Shown: positions 42,694-61,200 of the stretch, in pieces
Layout: the number at the start of each line of letters is the position of its first letter
How positions within the stretch are numbered: the stretch's first letter is position 1
From: Mycobacterium cookii
GTDB taxonomy: Bacteria > Actinomycetota > Actinomycetes > Mycobacteriales > Mycobacteriaceae
Assembly: GCF_010727945.1 (NCBI RefSeq)
Contig: NZ_AP022569.1
Span: 1,922,001 to 1,986,000, forward strand
Length of the DNA: 64,000 nt
Direction of reading: 5' to 3'
Made by a program: the position numbers and the translations under genes
The notes under the pieces: generated by a model
Told to the model about the DNA's origin: nothing
Database searches by the model: none
Seen by the model: only the letters and a program-made list of their open reading frames with translations

Positions 42694-45600
42694 ACTCGGT
42701 CTCCTACCTTTCGCCGCGCGGCGGCGCGCTGCCGGGCTGCGGCACGCTGCTTGGCTCGATCACGAACTCCGCCTGCGCTTTCGGCCTTGTCTACTTCTTC
42801 CAGGCCGAGCTGGCGGATGAGGTCGGTGGTCAACGCGGCCAGCGAGGCCCCCTGCAGCAGCAGGGCCACCGGCGGCTCGACACCGAAGTCGCCGCGGACC
42901 GTGTTCCGAATTCGCACGGCCATCAGCGAATCCATGCCCAGCTCGGTCAGCGGCCGATCGGCGTCGATCGTGCTGTCTTTCGGGTAACCCATGATAGCCA
43001 GGATCCGGGTGGCGAGTCGCCCGATAACGACCTGGTTGGCTTCGGCGGCAACGAGTTCGCGCAACGCGTCGGGACCGGCCCAGTCGTCGTCCTCGCTGTC
43101 GATGTCGAGTTCCTCGGCCAACTTCGCGAAGTAGCCGAGTTGCTGGATCTCCGGGAACGCCGCCGCGGCGCGGTCCAGCCGCAGCCGGGCCACACCGATA
43201 TTGACCGGCCGGCTGGCCAGGATGGCTTCCAGCGCCTCGATGCCCTCGGCCGGTGAAATGGGGTCCAGCGCACTGAATGTCAAGGTACGGGCGACGCCGA
43301 TATCGGACCACTGACCCCAGTTGATCGCGGTGGCAGGCAAACCCGACGCCCGTCGCCAGTCGACCAGACCGTCGAGCCAGGCGCTGGCGGCGGCGTAGGC
43401 GCCCTGCCCGGGCGCCCCCAGCAGTGACGACGTCGAGGAGAAGCCGAGCCACCAATCGAGTTCTGCGCCTTTGTCACCCGAAGTCACCGAGTGCAACCGC
43501 AGCGCGCCATTGGCTTTCGGAGCCCATACCCGCTCCAGGCTGTCCTGACTGAGGCCGGCGACGATCTGGTCGTCGAGCACGACAGCGCTGTGCATCAGGC
43601 CGCGCAAGCTCAGCCCGGTCTCCTCAGCCGCGTCCACCAGCTTCTCGGCGACGCCCGGCTCGGCGATATCGCCCAGCACGACGGCGATTTGCGCCCGCTG
43701 CTGCAATTCGTCGACCAGCGCCTGCGCCTCGTCGGACGGTGTGGACCGGCCGTTGAGCACCACGCGTCCGGCGCCGCTGTCGACCAGCCATCGGGCCATG
43801 GCCAAGCCCAGCCCGCGGAGACCACCGGTGATGATGTAGGAACCGTCCGGCCGCACCACCGTGTCGGCCTTGGCGTCACTCAGTGTCGCGCGGGAAAGCC
43901 GTTTGGCGTAACGCTTTTCGTCGCGCCAGGCGATGATGTCGTCGCCGGTCAGGCCGAGCTCGTCGGTCAGCCGGGCCACTGCGTCACCGGGCAGGTCGAC
44001 CAACGTGGTGCGCAGGTCCGGGTGCTCGTAGGCCAGCACCCGGATCAGCCCGGTCAATGCGCTGATCGACGGATCGCCGGATTCGCCGTCGCGGACTGCC
44101 AGCCCGTCGCGGGACACCACCCACAGTCGAGGCGGTTTGCCGTGCCAGCCGGTGAGGATCGTGCGAACCGTCGACGCGACTGCCCAGGTCAGGTCGCGAC
44201 CGCGGCCCGCGGCGTCGTCGGACTCCGAGCCGTCGAACGGCTCCCGGCCCGCGAAGACGACCACGCCCACCGGTGGCAGCTCAGGGTCTCCTGCGGCTTG
44301 CGAGAACGCTTCCAGCACAGCCGATTCCCGAGCCAGGTCAGCGGTGACGACCCGGCGGGTCGGTGAGCCGAATGCGGCGGTGAATTCCCGCGCGACTGCC
44401 TCGGCTTCGGCGCCGTCGGTCAGCACCAGCCAACTGCCGTCGGCCGGCTGCGCCGCCGAGTCGACCTCGGTGTGCACCCACTCGGTGTTGAAGATCTTCT
44501 GCTCCAACGGCATCGGCACGGTGCGGCGCTGCACGCGTTGCAGGTAGATACCGCTGATCTCGGCGGTGGGCTTGCCGGTGTCGTCGGTGATCAGGACGCG
44601 GCCCATGATGCCGGCCCCGTCTGCGTCTGGGTTGACCAACTCGGCGCGGCACCGGGCGCGGCGTCCGACTTCACCAAACACCCGGATCTTCTCGAAGGAC
44701 ACCGGCAGATAGGTCGCCTCGTCGGAATCGGCCAACGATTCGCTCGACAGCGCTGCGGCAAGGCCCTGCAGCGCAGCATCCAGCAGCACCGGGTGAATGC
44801 GGTATCCGCGATGGCCGGTCGCCTCGTCCGGCAGCACGATCTCGGTCTCCGAGGTGCCGTTGGGGCCCCGCACGATGCGGGTCAGCGCGGCGAACGCCTG
44901 CCCGTGGTGCAGGCCGGTGGCGCGCAGCGCGGCATACAGATCGGCAGGCGAGAGCACCGTGCCGGGTTCCGACGAAGCGGGCGGCACAGTCGGTGCTTCC
45001 GACTGTCCCACTTCAACTTTCGCGACGGCGTGACGAATCCAGGCACCGGTGGCCGAGCGCGAGTGGATCTCGACGCGGATCTCGTCACCGTCCTTCTCGC
45101 CGCGGGTCAGCAGCGTGGTGAGCTGGGTCGACTCGCCGAGCGGCAGCATCTGCTCAACCTCGACGCCGACGGACACCGACTGCGCCGGCAACCCAAGGGC
45201 CTCACAGGCTGCCGCCAACGCGATCTCGCCGAAGCCGGTGCCGGGCATGACCGGTTGGCCGTGCACTTTGTGATCGAGCAGGTAGGGAACGAGGTCCGTC
45301 CCCACGTCGGCGGTGAAGACGTGGTCGCGGCCGGACGGCAATTCGACGTGCGTGCCCAGCAGTGGGTGGGCGCTGGCCGGTTGCCGGTTGGTCGCCGTCG
45401 GCGCCGCCCAATACCGGGCGTGCTGCCACGGGGTCGGCGGCAGATCGGCGATTCGCTTGACGCCGGTGTCGGCCGCGGCAGCCGATTGTGGCCGCACCGT
45501 CGCCAGTTGGGTGTGGAACGTCAACGTCTCCGGGTTGTCCCGGGTCAACGTCGCGGCCACCTGGATGCCGCCGCGCGGGCGAACCGATTCGAGCGTGCCG

Positions 45601-48097
45601 GCGATGGCGTGACTGAGCAGCGGATGCGGGCTGACTTCGACGAAGCTCGCGTGCTTTTCGGCCGCGGTGGCGACGGCCTGGCTGAACCGCACCGGGTTAC
45701 GCAGGTTCACCACCCAGTAGTCCGCATCGAACAAGGGCGCCCGGCCGCCTTGACCGACCGTGCTGATCAACGGAATCTTCGGGGCCCGCGGCATCAAATC
45801 GGCCAGCGCCGTGCGCAACTCGTCGAGGATTGGGTCGACGGTCGGGTGGTGCGAGGCAACGTCCACCTCGACGCGGCGGGCAAGCCGGCCGCGGGCGTCG
45901 ACGACCGCGATGGCCGCGTCGACCTGATCGGGCGGGCCGGCGATCACCGTCTGCTGCGGCGCCGCATACACCGCGATGGTGATGTCCGGGTAGTCGCCGA
46001 CCAGTTTCTCCGCTTCCTCGGCGCCCAGTTCGACGAGCGCCATCGCGCCCTGACCCGACAGCCGCGACATCAACTTCGACCGCGTCGCAATGACTTTCAA
46101 ACCGTCGGCGGGGCTCAAGGCACCCGACACCACCGCCGCGGTCACCTCGCCCATCGAATGACCGATCACCGCGTCGGGCTCCACGCCGTAGGACCGCCAC
46201 AGCGCCGTCAACGCCAGCTGCATGCCCACCAGCACCGGCTGAATCCGCTCGATACCGACCACCGGCTCACCGGCAACCAGCACATCACGCAGCGAGAAAC
46301 CCACCTGCGCAACGAAATCCGGCTCCAACTCGGCCACCGCCGCAGCAAAAGCCGGCTCGTCGGCCAACAACTGCCGACCCATCCCGGCCCACTGCGAACC
46401 CTGACCCGAGTACAAGAACACCGTGCCCGAACCCCGAGGCGCCTCACGCGGACCGACCACACCGGGCGTGGGCTGCCCCGCTGCCAGTGCGCGCAGCCCG
46501 GCCACGGCCTCGTCGCGGTCACGCGCGCAGACGGTGGCGTACTTGTTGTGGCGAGTGCGGTAGAGGTTCACGGTGTGGGCGATGTCGGCCAGCGGCACGC
46601 CGGCGCCGTCGCCGGACATCCACTCGGCCAGCACCGCCGCCCACGACGCGATGCGCTGCTCGGTTTTGCCAGCGATCGTCAACGTCGTTACCGGAGAAGC
46701 TGATTCGGCTTCCGACAGCGGCGCCGGTTCCGGGCCCTGCTCGACGACGACGTGGGCGTTGGTGCCACCGATGCCGAACGACGAGATCGCGGCCCGTCGC
46801 GGACCTTCTTCGGCGGGCCACGGGGTGAGCTCGGTCGGGACGAACAGCCGGGTCGGTTTGGGGTCGATCGCCGGATTCCATTGCGCGAAATGAAGATTCG
46901 GCGGGATCTGAGCCCGTTGCACCGACAACGCGGCCTTGATGAAACCGGCGATGCCGGCGGCCGCCTCGAGGTGGCCGAAGTTGGATTTCACCGCGCCCAA
47001 CGCGCACGGCTTGTCGCCGCGGCCGTACTGGTCGGCCAGCGCTTCGAATTCGATCGGGTCGCCCAGCCCGGTGCCGGTGCCGTGCGCCTCGATGAAGTTC
47101 ACCGAGCCCGCCGTCACGTCGGCGCTGCGCAGCGCCCGGGCGATGACATCCTGCTGCGCGATGGTGTTGGGCGCGGTCAGGCCGTTGGAGCGGCCGTCCT
47201 GGTTGACCGCCGAGCCGCGGACCACGGCCAGCACCCGGTCGCCGTCGCGAACCGCGTCGGTGAGCCGCTTGAGCACCACGACGCCGCAGCCCTCACCGCG
47301 GACGAACCCGTCGGCGCGGGAGTCGAAGGAATGACAGCGGCCCTGCGGGGACAGCATTCCCCACTTGGCCATGGCGATCTGGGTTTCCGGCCGCAGGATG
47401 AGGCTGACGCCGCCGGCCAGGGCGAGGTCGCTCTCCCGCAACCGCAGGCTCTGGCAGGCCAGATGGATGGTGACCAGCGACGACGAGCATGCGGAGTCGA
47501 TCGCCACCGCCGGACCGCGCAAACCCAGTGTGTAGGCGATGCGGCCGACCGCGACAGCGTGGGCGTTGCCCGTCGCCGAGTAGGCATCGATGGCGTCCGG
47601 GTTGGCCGCCGAAATCGTCTGGTATTCACCGTAATACACGCCCATCATGACGGCGGCCCGCACGCCGGACAGATCCTCGGTCGCGATGCCGGCGTGCTCG
47701 AGCGCTTCGAAGGCCACTTCGAGCATCAGCCGCTGCTGGGGGTCCATCGCTTCGGCTTCGCGTGGAGAGATGCCGAAGAAGTCGGCGTCGAAGCCGGCCA
47801 CATCGGACAGGAAGCCGCCCCACTTCGACGACATCCGGCCGGGAGCGAACTGGTCGGGGTCGTAGAACTCGTCGGCGTTCCAGCGGTCCGCCGGGATTTC
47901 GCTGATCCCGTCACCACCTGAGGTCAGGAACTTCCAGTAGCCCTCCGGGCCCTCGGCGCCGCCGGGGAACCGGCAGCCCATGCCGACGACCGCGATCGGC
48001 TCGGCAGAAGCGACCCGCGACGCCTTGTCGAACTGCTGCGTCAGCGCGTCCCGCTTGTCGCCGGGCATCGCCGAGACTCTGTCGTAAATCGTCGCCA

Positions 48098-48098
<1 letters not shown>
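42690..48098 (-). CDS. PpsD-like type I PKS: KS-AT-DH-KR-ACP
   Basis: An 1802-residue module. KS Cys204 is in DSACSSS (Ser where Thr is usual), AT Ser648 in GHSMGEV with VDVASHHP, DH with an intact active site (His943 in DHKVHGQPVMP and the aspartate in HPVLLDAALQ), KR with TGGLRGLG and the catalytic FSST...GQGAYAAA block, and ACP Ser1724 in GMDSLMAV. The tail (RDRAKQRAAARQRAAARR) matches what I recall of PpsD, which docks to PpsE. The head, however (MATIYDRVSAMPGDKRDAL), looks like the PpsB head, not the PpsD one. The AT is nearly identical in DNA to the AT of the next gene upstream. Without an ER it should leave a double bond unless a trans enoylreductase acts, as Rv2953 does for PpsD. ATG overlaps the previous stop by one base (TGATG). 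Confidence 0.9.
45661..46433 (-). repeat. AT-domain repeat, copy in PpsD-like gene
   Basis: 773 bases that align without any gap to 50943-51715 (constant offset 5282). The right half (from about 46029) is almost unchanged, including silent positions; the left half differs more. It encodes most of the acyltransferase domain, including GHSMGE and VASH. Confidence 0.9.
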
Positions 48099-53401
<5,303 letters not shown>

Positions 53402-53406
53402 CGCGC

Positions 53407-56400
53407 TTAACCCAACCTGTCCGAAAGCTGTTTGAGCAGTTCGTCGTCGCTGAAGTCGTCATAGGCGTCGGCGTCGTCATCCTCGGCCGCCTCGACCAGC
53501 TCGGGCAGCAGGGTGGCCAGGTAGTCCGACAGCGCCTCGACGGTTGGATAGTCGAACACCACTGACGCGGGCAGCGTTTCACCGAGGCTGTCCGACAGGG
53601 CGCGCTGCAGGGTCACACTCATCAGCGAGTCCATCCCGGACTGGAAGAAGCCCGCGGTCGGATCGAGCAATTGCGGCGAGGCCAACCCCATCGCCTGGAC
53701 AACCTGCGTGGTGACGTGATCGACCAGCAGGCCGCGGCGTCGAGCCGGCTCGGCGTCGCGCAACGTCTCCCGTAGCTTGGTCGTGTGGGCGGCGCCACCG
53801 TCGTCGGCGCCGTCGTGCACGGTCAGCAGATCGTCCACGATGTGCAGGGCCGCCCTGGTGCGGTACGCGGTGGCGAGCAGGCCCCAGTCGGCGGCGACCA
53901 CCGTCGGGCGGGCCGGCGCACCGGGTCCGGTCAGCAACGGCAGCACCTTGATCGCGACGTCGTCGGCCATCGGCAGCAGACCGGAACCGCTCGTGACCTG
54001 ACGCTCCTCCTCGGATTGCCCGTCGGACAACGACTTCCACAGACCCCAGTTGATCGCGGTAGCCGGCAGGCCGGCGGCCCGGCGGGCCATCGCGAAGGTG
54101 TCCAGGAAGGTGGTCGTCGCCGTGTAGTGGGCCAACCAACGGGATCCGGTCAGGCCGGAGATCGACGAGAACAACACGAACTGCTCGATCGCATGCCGCA
54201 CCGAAAGCCGGTGCAGCAGCGACACCACGTCCAGCTTGGGCCGGAACATCGCGGTCACGTCGTCGGTTGTCATGTCCAGCAACGTGATCGGACCACCGGC
54301 GAACGCCGCCACGTAGATGCCGGCCAGCGGCGGCAGATCGGCGCCGAAACGGTCGAACACCGCGCTCATCGCCGACTCGTCGGCCGCGTCGGCGGCAACC
54401 GTCACCACTGAAGTGCCTGCGGGTACCAGGCTCGCCGCCAGCTCGTCGAGCTTGGAACCGGGGTTGCGCGATACCGCGACGACGGTGCCCGCACCCGATT
54501 CGGACAGTTGCCGAATCAAGTGCGGCCCGATGTTTCCGGTCGCACCGATCACCAGATAGCTGTGGTCCTTGTCGAGCGTGGCCGGCTCCGTGGCCGGCGG
54601 ATACCCCTTGTGCAGTCGCGGAACTCGACGCTGACCGGCCCGGTAGACGACCTGGTCTTCGCCGTCGTCGGCGCGCGCCTCGTCCACCACGTAGCGGGCG
54701 ACCACGCCGTCCGGCACCGACTCGTCGACATCGATGACGCCGCCCCAGAATTCGGGGTGTTCCAGGGCCAGCGTGCGGCCCAAGCCCCACAGCACCGCGT
54801 GGGCGGGGTTGCCCCGGTCGCCTTCGCTGACCGGTTGGGCGTTACGGCTTAGCAGATACAGCCGCGGCGCGACACCCATGTCGGCGATCGCGGCGGACAA
54901 CCGCCGCGCGGCGTTGAACAACGCGTATCCCGCTTCAAAGTCGAACGGCCCGCCGGTCACCTCGGGTGCGTACAGCACATGCGTCACCCCGGCCAGCGCG
55001 TCGGTGATCGCCGTCGGGTCCGCCCCGTCGGCCAGCAACGACGACGGTTCGACCATCGCGGCGAATTCGTCGCCGAGGACATGACCGATCTCGGCGCCCA
55101 GCCCGGAGTCGGTGATCACCAGCCACGAGTTGTCGGCATCCGCCTCGGCAGCGGACAGTTCCCGGACCGGCCAGTCCAGCTGCAGATACCACTCCGACGG
55201 AATCGGACCGTCGAGGGCAGCCGAATCGACTGGCCCCGCAACACTTCTGACCGGAGACAGCGGCCGCGGGTTGACCCAGTAGTGGCCGTGGTGCCACGGC
55301 GTGGTCGGCAGCACCGGGTGCGGTTCGACCGGATGCGAGGTCTGCGGTGGATGGTTGGTGTGGACGGTGTTGAGGTTGGTGTGGAAGATGACCGTGTCGT
55401 CGCCGTCCCGCCACAGCGTTCCGGTGCTGTGGTGGTGGTTCGCGGGATCCAGCGTGTCGGTGACCGCGTGGGTCAGGATCGGATGGGCGCTGATCTCGAT
55501 GAAGGTGGTGTGCTCATCGGCGGCCGCGGCGACGGCCTGGCTGAGCAGTGCCGGCCGGCGCACGTTGGCCACCCAGTAGTCGGCGTCCAGCAGCGGCGAC
55601 GTGAGACCTTCGGTGACCGTCGAATAGAACGGGATGGTCGGGATCTCGGGCGTCAGATCGGCCAGCGCCGTGCGCAAGTCGTCCAGGATCGGGTCCATGA
55701 ACGCGGTGTGCGACGCGACCTCCATGTTGACCCGACGGGCGAACTTGTTCTGCGCGCTCACCGCGGCGATCACCGCATCGACCGCGGCCACCGGGCCCGC
55801 GATCACCGTCTCCTTCGGCGAGATATAGCCCGCCGCAGTCACATCGGGGTAATCCGCGATCAATGCCTCGGTGGCCTCGGCGTCGAGTTTGAGCAGCCCC
55901 ACCGCGCCCTGGCCGGCCAGCTGTGACATCAGCTTCGAGCGGATGGCGATCACTCGCAACCCGTCGACCACACTGAGCGCACCGGCGGCCACCGCGGCGG
56001 AGACCTCACCCATCGAGTGACCGATCACCGCGTCCGGGTGCACGCCGCAGGAGCGCCACAACTCGGTCAGCGCCAATTGCAGCCCCATCAGCACCGGCTG
56101 AACCTGCGCATCACCGCTGATCGGCTCACCGGTTTCGATAATCTTCTGCAGCGAAAAGCCAACCTGCTCAACGAAAATCGGGTCCAACTCGGCGATCGCC
56201 TCGGCGAACACCGGTTCGTCGGCAAGCAGTTGCCGGCCCATGCCCGCCCAGTGCGAACCCTGGCCCGAGTACACGAAAACCGTTCCGGGGCCGCACGGCC
56301 CGTCGTGCGCGGCCACCACGCCCTCGGCCGCCCGGCCGTCGGCCAGCACCCGGAGTCGCTCCACCGCCTGTGCACGGTCGCGTGCGGCGACGGTGGCAAA

Positions 56401-58164
56401 GTGCGGGTGGCGCTCGCGGTGGTAGTTGAGTGTGTGCGCGACGTCGGGCAGTCGCACGTTCGCGCCGTCACCCTCCAGCCAGTCGGCCAGCGACGCGGCC
56501 AGCGACGCGATCCGCTCCTTCGACTTGCCCGATACGACCAAAGTGGTCACCGCCGGATCGGCCTCGCGGATAACCGGCACCGCTGCAGGAGCCTGCTCGA
56601 TCACCGCGTGAGCATTGGTGCCACCGAACCCGAACGACGAGATTCCGGCCCGCCTCGGGTGCTCGGTCTGCGGCCAATCCTGTTGCTTGTCAACAACTTT
56701 CAGGCGCAGCTGATCGAACGGGATGTGCTCGTTGGGGTTGTGGAAGTGCAGGTTCGCCGGGATGCTCCCGCGCTGCACGGCCAGCACCGCTTTGATCAGG
56801 CCCGCCGCACCGGCCGCGCCCTCGAGGTGGCCGATGTTCGTCTTCACCGTGCCGATCAGCAGCGGCGCGTCTTCGGGACGCCCGCGTCCCAGCACCGTAC
56901 CGAGCGCACGGGCCTCGATCGGGTCGCCGAGCGGCGTCCCGGTCCCGTGGGCCTCGATGTAGTCCACCTCTTGCGGCGGCACACCGGCGTTGGCGTAGGC
57001 CGAGCGCAGCACCGCCATCTGCGCCGCGGGGTTGGGCGCCAGCAGGCCGTTGGAGCGGCCGTCCTGGTTGACCGCCGAACCCCGCACCACCGCGAGCAGT
57101 CGGTCGCCGTCGCGCACCGCGTCGCTGAGCCGCTTGAGCACCACCATGCCGCAACCCTCGCCGCGGATGAACCCGTCGGCATCCGCGTCGAACGCATGGC
57201 AGGCACCCGTCGGAGACAACGCGCCGGTCTGATCGAAGGCGCGCACGACCGCGGGCGCCAGCATCAGGTTGACGCCGCCGGCCAGCGCCACGTCGGAGTC
57301 CCCGGTGCGCAGGCTCTGGCAGGCCAGGTGCAGCGCGACGATCGACGACGAGCAGGCGGTGTCGACGGTGACCGACGGGCCGCGCAGATCCAGGAAGTAA
57401 GACAGCCGGTTCGCGACGATGCTCAGCGCGCCACCGGAATTGCTCCACGCGTCGACGTTGGTCAGGTCCAGGGCCGCCACGTATCCGTAGTCGGTGTAGC
57501 ACGCGCCGGTGAAGACACCGGTCTGCGAGCGGCGCAGCGAGCTCGGCGGAATGCCGGCGTGTTCCAGTGCCTCCCAAGCGACTTCGAGCAGCATCCGCTG
57601 CTGCGGGTCCATCTTGGTCGCTTCGCGGCTGGAGATGTCGAAGAACTCGGCGTCGAAGGCGTCGATGTCGTCCAGGTATCCGCCGAAGCGGGTGGTGCGG
57701 GCCAGAGCCGCTGTCGTCTCAGGCGAGCCGTCGTCGAACGGCGCCCACCGGTCCGGCGGCACCTCGGTGACGGCGTCCTTGCCGTCGACCATGAATTCCC
57801 AGAACTCGTCCGGCCCGTGGATGCCGCCGGGGAACCGGCAGCCGAGGCCGATCACCGCGATCGGCTCGTCGCTCTGCACCCGGTGCGGCTCATCTTCGGC
57901 TTCGGCAGCGGTGAGGGCATCGGCGTCGGTCAGGAAGCGGGCCAGCTCGGCGATCGACGGGTGCTGCCAGAACTCCACCGGCGACACCTTGCGGCCGAGC
58001 AGCTCGGACAACTCGCCGGAGAGCACGACGACGTCCCGCGAACCCAGACCCAGGTCGCTCATCGGGGCGTCAAAGTCGATGTCGTACGGGTTGCACCCGA
58101 CGTTCGTGACGAGATAGTCGGCCAGCCAGTGTCGCAGCGCCCCTTCGTCATACGACGACGTCAT
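53407..58164 (-). CDS. Pps-like loading and extension PKS: ACP-KS-AT-KR-ACP
   Basis: A 1585-residue protein. It begins with a free-standing ACP ([20 protein letters not shown]; Ser42 in LGLGSRD) like the loading ACP of PpsA, which receives a fatty acid from FadD26. KS Cys271 is in DTACSSS, AT Ser717 in GHSMGEV with MEVASH, KR has the variant nucleotide motif IGATGNIG with FSSISG and Tyr1347 in HYTATT, and ACP Ser1513 is in SGMDSLMSV. There is no DH. The tail ([12 protein letters not shown]) looks like the PpsB tail. So it combines a PpsA head with a PpsB-like body and tail. ATG 58164 is chosen over an upstream in-frame start because the ACP then begins as in PpsA. It lies 46 bases after the previous PKS stop and 5 bases before the next start. 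Its position as second gene, not first, is odd. Confidence 0.9.
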   Translation of the reverse strand: MTSSYDEGALRHWLADYLVTNVGCNPYDIDFDAPMSDLGLGSRDVVVLSGELSELLGRKVSPVEFWQHPSIAELARFLTDADALTAAEAEDEPHRVQSDEPIAVIGLGCRFPGGIHGPDEFWEFMVDGKDAVTEVPPDRWAPFDDGSPETTAALARTTRFGGYLDDIDAFDAEFFDISSREATKMDPQQRMLLEVAWEALEHAGIPPSSLRRSQTGVFTGACYTDYGYVAALDLTNVDAWSNSGGALSIVANRLSYFLDLRGPSVTVDTACSSSIVALHLACQSLRTGDSDVALAGGVNLMLAPAVVRAFDQTGALSPTGACHAFDADADGFIRGEGCGMVVLKRLSDAVRDGDRLLAVVRGSAVNQDGRSNGLLAPNPAAQMAVLRSAYANAGVPPQEVDYIEAHGTGTPLGDPIEARALGTVLGRGRPEDAPLLIGTVKTNIGHLEGAAGAAGLIKAVLAVQRGSIPANLHFHNPNEHIPFDQLRLKVVDKQQDWPQTEHPRRAGISSFGFGGTNAHAVIEQAPAAVPVIREADPAVTTLVVSGKSKERIASLAASLADWLEGDGANVRLPDVAHTLNYHRERHPHFATVAARDRAQAVERLRVLADGRAAEGVVAAHDGPCGPGTVFVYSGQGSHWAGMGRQLLADEPVFAEAIAELDPIFVEQVGFSLQKIIETGEPISGDAQVQPVLMGLQLALTELWRSCGVHPDAVIGHSMGEVSAAVAAGALSVVDGLRVIAIRSKLMSQLAGQGAVGLLKLDAEATEALIADYPDVTAAGYISPKETVIAGPVAAVDAVIAAVSAQNKFARRVNMEVASHTAFMDPILDDLRTALADLTPEIPTIPFYSTVTEGLTSPLLDADYWVANVRRPALLSQAVAAAADEHTTFIEISAHPILTHAVTDTLDPANHHHSTGTLWRDGDDTVIFHTNLNTVHTNHPPQTSHPVEPHPVLPTTPWHHGHYWVNPRPLSPVRSVAGPVDSAALDGPIPSEWYLQLDWPVRELSAAEADADNSWLVITDSGLGAEIGHVLGDEFAAMVEPSSLLADGADPTAITDALAGVTHVLYAPEVTGGPFDFEAGYALFNAARRLSAAIADMGVAPRLYLLSRNAQPVSEGDRGNPAHAVLWGLGRTLALEHPEFWGGVIDVDESVPDGVVARYVVDEARADDGEDQVVYRAGQRRVPRLHKGYPPATEPATLDKDHSYLVIGATGNIGPHLIRQLSESGAGTVVAVSRNPGSKLDELAASLVPAGTSVVTVAADAADESAMSAVFDRFGADLPPLAGIYVAAFAGGPITLLDMTTDDVTAMFRPKLDVVSLLHRLSVRHAIEQFVLFSSISGLTGSRWLAHYTATTTFLDTFAMARRAAGLPATAINWGLWKSLSDGQSEEERQVTSGSGLLPMADDVAIKVLPLLTGPGAPARPTVVAADWGLLATAYRTRAALHIVDDLLTVHDGADDGGAAHTTKLRETLRDAEPARRRGLLVDHVTTQVVQAMGLASPQLLDPTAGFFQSGMDSLMSVTLQRALSDSLGETLPASVVFDYPTVEALSDYLATLLPELVEAAEDDDADAYDDFSDDELLKQLSDRLG

Positions 58165-58210
58165 GACCAGACCTTCAGTCGGCTGGATGCACCTTCCCGG
58201 TAGCGCCTCA

Positions 58211-61200
58211 TCACAAACCCCTCTCACTGCCGGCCGGTGCCGATTCCACGCTGTCGAACAACTCACTCAGGACGCCGCCGTCCGAATCGCCCTGCGAGTC
58301 GAGCTCGCTGTCCGATTCCGTCTGCGGCAGAACCTTTTTCGCGAGATGCCCCGCGAGTGCAACGATAGTCGGGTAGTTGAAGAGCATCGTGGCGGACAGC
58401 TCGATGCCGACGAATTGCTCGGTGTCCCGGCGCACCGACATCGCCATCACGGAGTTCATGCCAAGCTCGGCGAACGGCCGGTCCAGCTCGAGTTCGGATT
58501 CGGGCATCTGGAGTTCGCGGGCCAGGATCGCACGCAGGCCATCCTGGAGTTCGCGGTGCACGTCGTCGGCCGACATCTCCGACCATGCCGGTGACGTCCC
58601 GGACGGCTCGGCGTCCGTCGACTCATCCGACGACGGCAGCGGCGCCATCACGGCCTGCGCGACGTCGTAGCGCTCGAGGTGGTCCCACGCCGCGAAGGCT
58701 TCCTCGGCGGTCACCGGGCGCGAGCCCAGTCGTTCGAGTTCCTGCAGCGCGATCTGCGCGTCGGCGCCGAAACCGAGGCCGCGCCAGGCGACCCAGTCCT
58801 GGCTGACGGTGTGGCAGCCCTGGCCGTGCCGAGCCCGCGCCAGGCCGTCGAGGTAGGCGTTGGCCGCCGCATACGCGCCCTGGCCGGGGACACCGAAAAC
58901 GGCACCGGCCGCGGCCGTCAGGAAGAAGAAGTCGACGCTGCCCGGCGGGAACGCCCGGTGCAGTACCTGCGCGCCGGCGATCTTCGGCCAGATGGTGCGG
59001 CGCAGGTGGCTCTCCTCGACGTCGGTGAACAGCTGCGCGTCGGTGATGCCGGCGCCGTGGATGATGCCGCGGACCGGCGCCGCTCCCTCGGCGTCACGCT
59101 TGGCCAGCAGGGCCTGCACGGCGTCGGCCGAACCGATGTCGAGGGACACGGCTTCGACTGCGACACCGCGCATTTCGAGCGCCCGGATGGCGGCGATCTT
59201 CTGCTTGGTGTCGGCGTCGTTGGTGTCGGCGTCCCACTCCCGCCGCGGCGGCAACGGGGTACGGCCGGCCAGGATGACGCGACGCGCGCCGTGGTCGGCC
59301 AGCCAGCCGGCCATCAGCAGACCGAGCGCACCCAGGCCGCCGGTGATTAGATATGCCGCGTCGGGCCGGCAGCGCAGCGGCTCCCGCTGCGTCTCACCGG
59401 CCACCGGCGCAAGGGCCTGGGTCACGAATTCGCCATTGTGCAGCGCCAGAATGGTTTTGGCCGGTGTCCGCAGAATCGTCGACAGCGCGGGCAACTGCTC
59501 GCCGATGTCCACACCGTCGGGCAGATCGACCAGACCGCCCCACAATTGCGGCTGCTCGGCCCGGATCACTCCGGCCGTGCCCCACAGCGGGCTTTGCGTG
59601 ACGGCGGCGTCGGAACTGCCTTCGCGTACACCGCGAGTGATGATCCACAGCGCGACCGGGTTGTCGTCGTCCCGCTCGGCCAGACCCCGTACCAGCTCGG
59701 CCAGTTCCATCGACGTGCGGATCGCGAAGTCGGAATCAGTTTCGCCAGTGTGGATTTCCGGGATGTAGATGACGTAGCGCGCGTCGGCGACGGTCGCCGC
59801 CGAGTAGCCGGCGCGGCCCAACCCGTCGCGCACGGTGTGATCGCCGATCACCGCGACCGTGCGCGGGCCGTCGTCGTGACCCGCGTCGGGCGTGAACGGC
59901 TGCCAGTCGATGGCGTGCACCATCGTGGCGGGATCGTCGGCCCGGCCGGCGGCCGCGCTCGAGTCCACCGCGGTGTAGCGCAGCCCGTGTACCTCGACGC
60001 ACGTGCTGCCGTCGGAGGTGGTGACCGCGACATCGACGACGAGCTCTTCGTCGTTGCCGCCGCGACGGCGGACCTCGACGTGGCCGTGCGGCTCGGCGAG
60101 CTCGGCGCCGAAGTGCACGCCGGCGACCGCGGCCGGCACCATCAGCCGCGGGTTGGCGCTGTCCAGCAGCCGGCCGAGATGAATTGCGGCGTCCAGCAAC
60201 GCAACTGACGATGCTTTGGTCAGCTCGACGTCGGCATGCAGGACACCGGCCTTCGACTGGCAGGAGCCGACCGACCAGCCGAACGGTCGTCCTTCGCTGC
60301 CCCACGTCTGCCAGAATTCGGTGACCGACTCGTCGGTGAAATCGGTATCGGTGGCACCCGGAGCGGCAACCGCGTTGTCCGACTGGGTCTCCGGGGCGTC
60401 AGCGATGCGCGCGGTGGCGTGGCGAATCCAGTGCTGCGCCTCGGAGGCGCTCGATGACACCGTCACCGATCCGCCGTCGGCGACCACCTGGATGACCCGC
60501 GGCTCGCCGATGACGATCGGGTAGTCGAATCGGACACCGGACAGCTTCGACCCCGCGGCTTCGCAAAGCGTTTGCAGCAGAACCGATATCGGGATGATCT
60601 CGACGCCGTTGTTGTGGTGCGACCCGGGATACGGCTTCGTGGTGGGCGCGAGCCGCGCCTGCCACAGATGTGCCGGCGGTGTCGCGGCTACCGGGATGTG
60701 CTGACCGAGCAGCGTGCCGGGCTTCGGCGCGGATTCGGCTGTCTTGACAAAGTGTTCGGCGCTGATCCAGTGCTCAGAGTGATGCCACGGCGTGCTGGGC
60801 AGCACCGGATGCGGCTCGGGCGGGTGCGGCAACTCGGGCGGACGGATGGTGTGGGTGCTGTTGAGGCTGGTATGGAAGCTCACCGTGTCATCGCCCTTGC
60901 GCGACAACGTCCCAACGCTGTGATGGTGGTCGGTCTCCAGCGTTTCGGCGACCGCGTGCGTCAGCGTGGGGTGCGGGCTGATCTCGATGAAGGTGCCGTG
61001 CTGCTCGGCGGCAGTGGTGATGGCCTGATGCAGCCGCACCGGCTGGCGCACATTGGCGACCCAGTAGTCGGCGTCCAGCGGCGGTGTGCCGTCGGCGACG
61101 GTGGAAATGAACGGGATCGTCGGCGTCTTGGGCGTGAGATCGGCTAGGGTCGAACGCAATTCGGGCAGGATCGGATCCATCATCGCGGTGTGCGAGGCGA

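Noticed and set aside
43790..43860. Gly-to-Arg change in the KR nucleotide motif of the PpsD-like protein (TGGLRGLG)
   Set aside because: The sequence still fits the SDR pattern TGxxxGxG, so loss of cofactor binding cannot be claimed.
47480..47495. KS motif DSACSSS instead of DTACSSS in the PpsD-like protein
   Set aside because: The active-site Cys is intact; Thr to Ser before it is conservative and not evidence of a dead KS.
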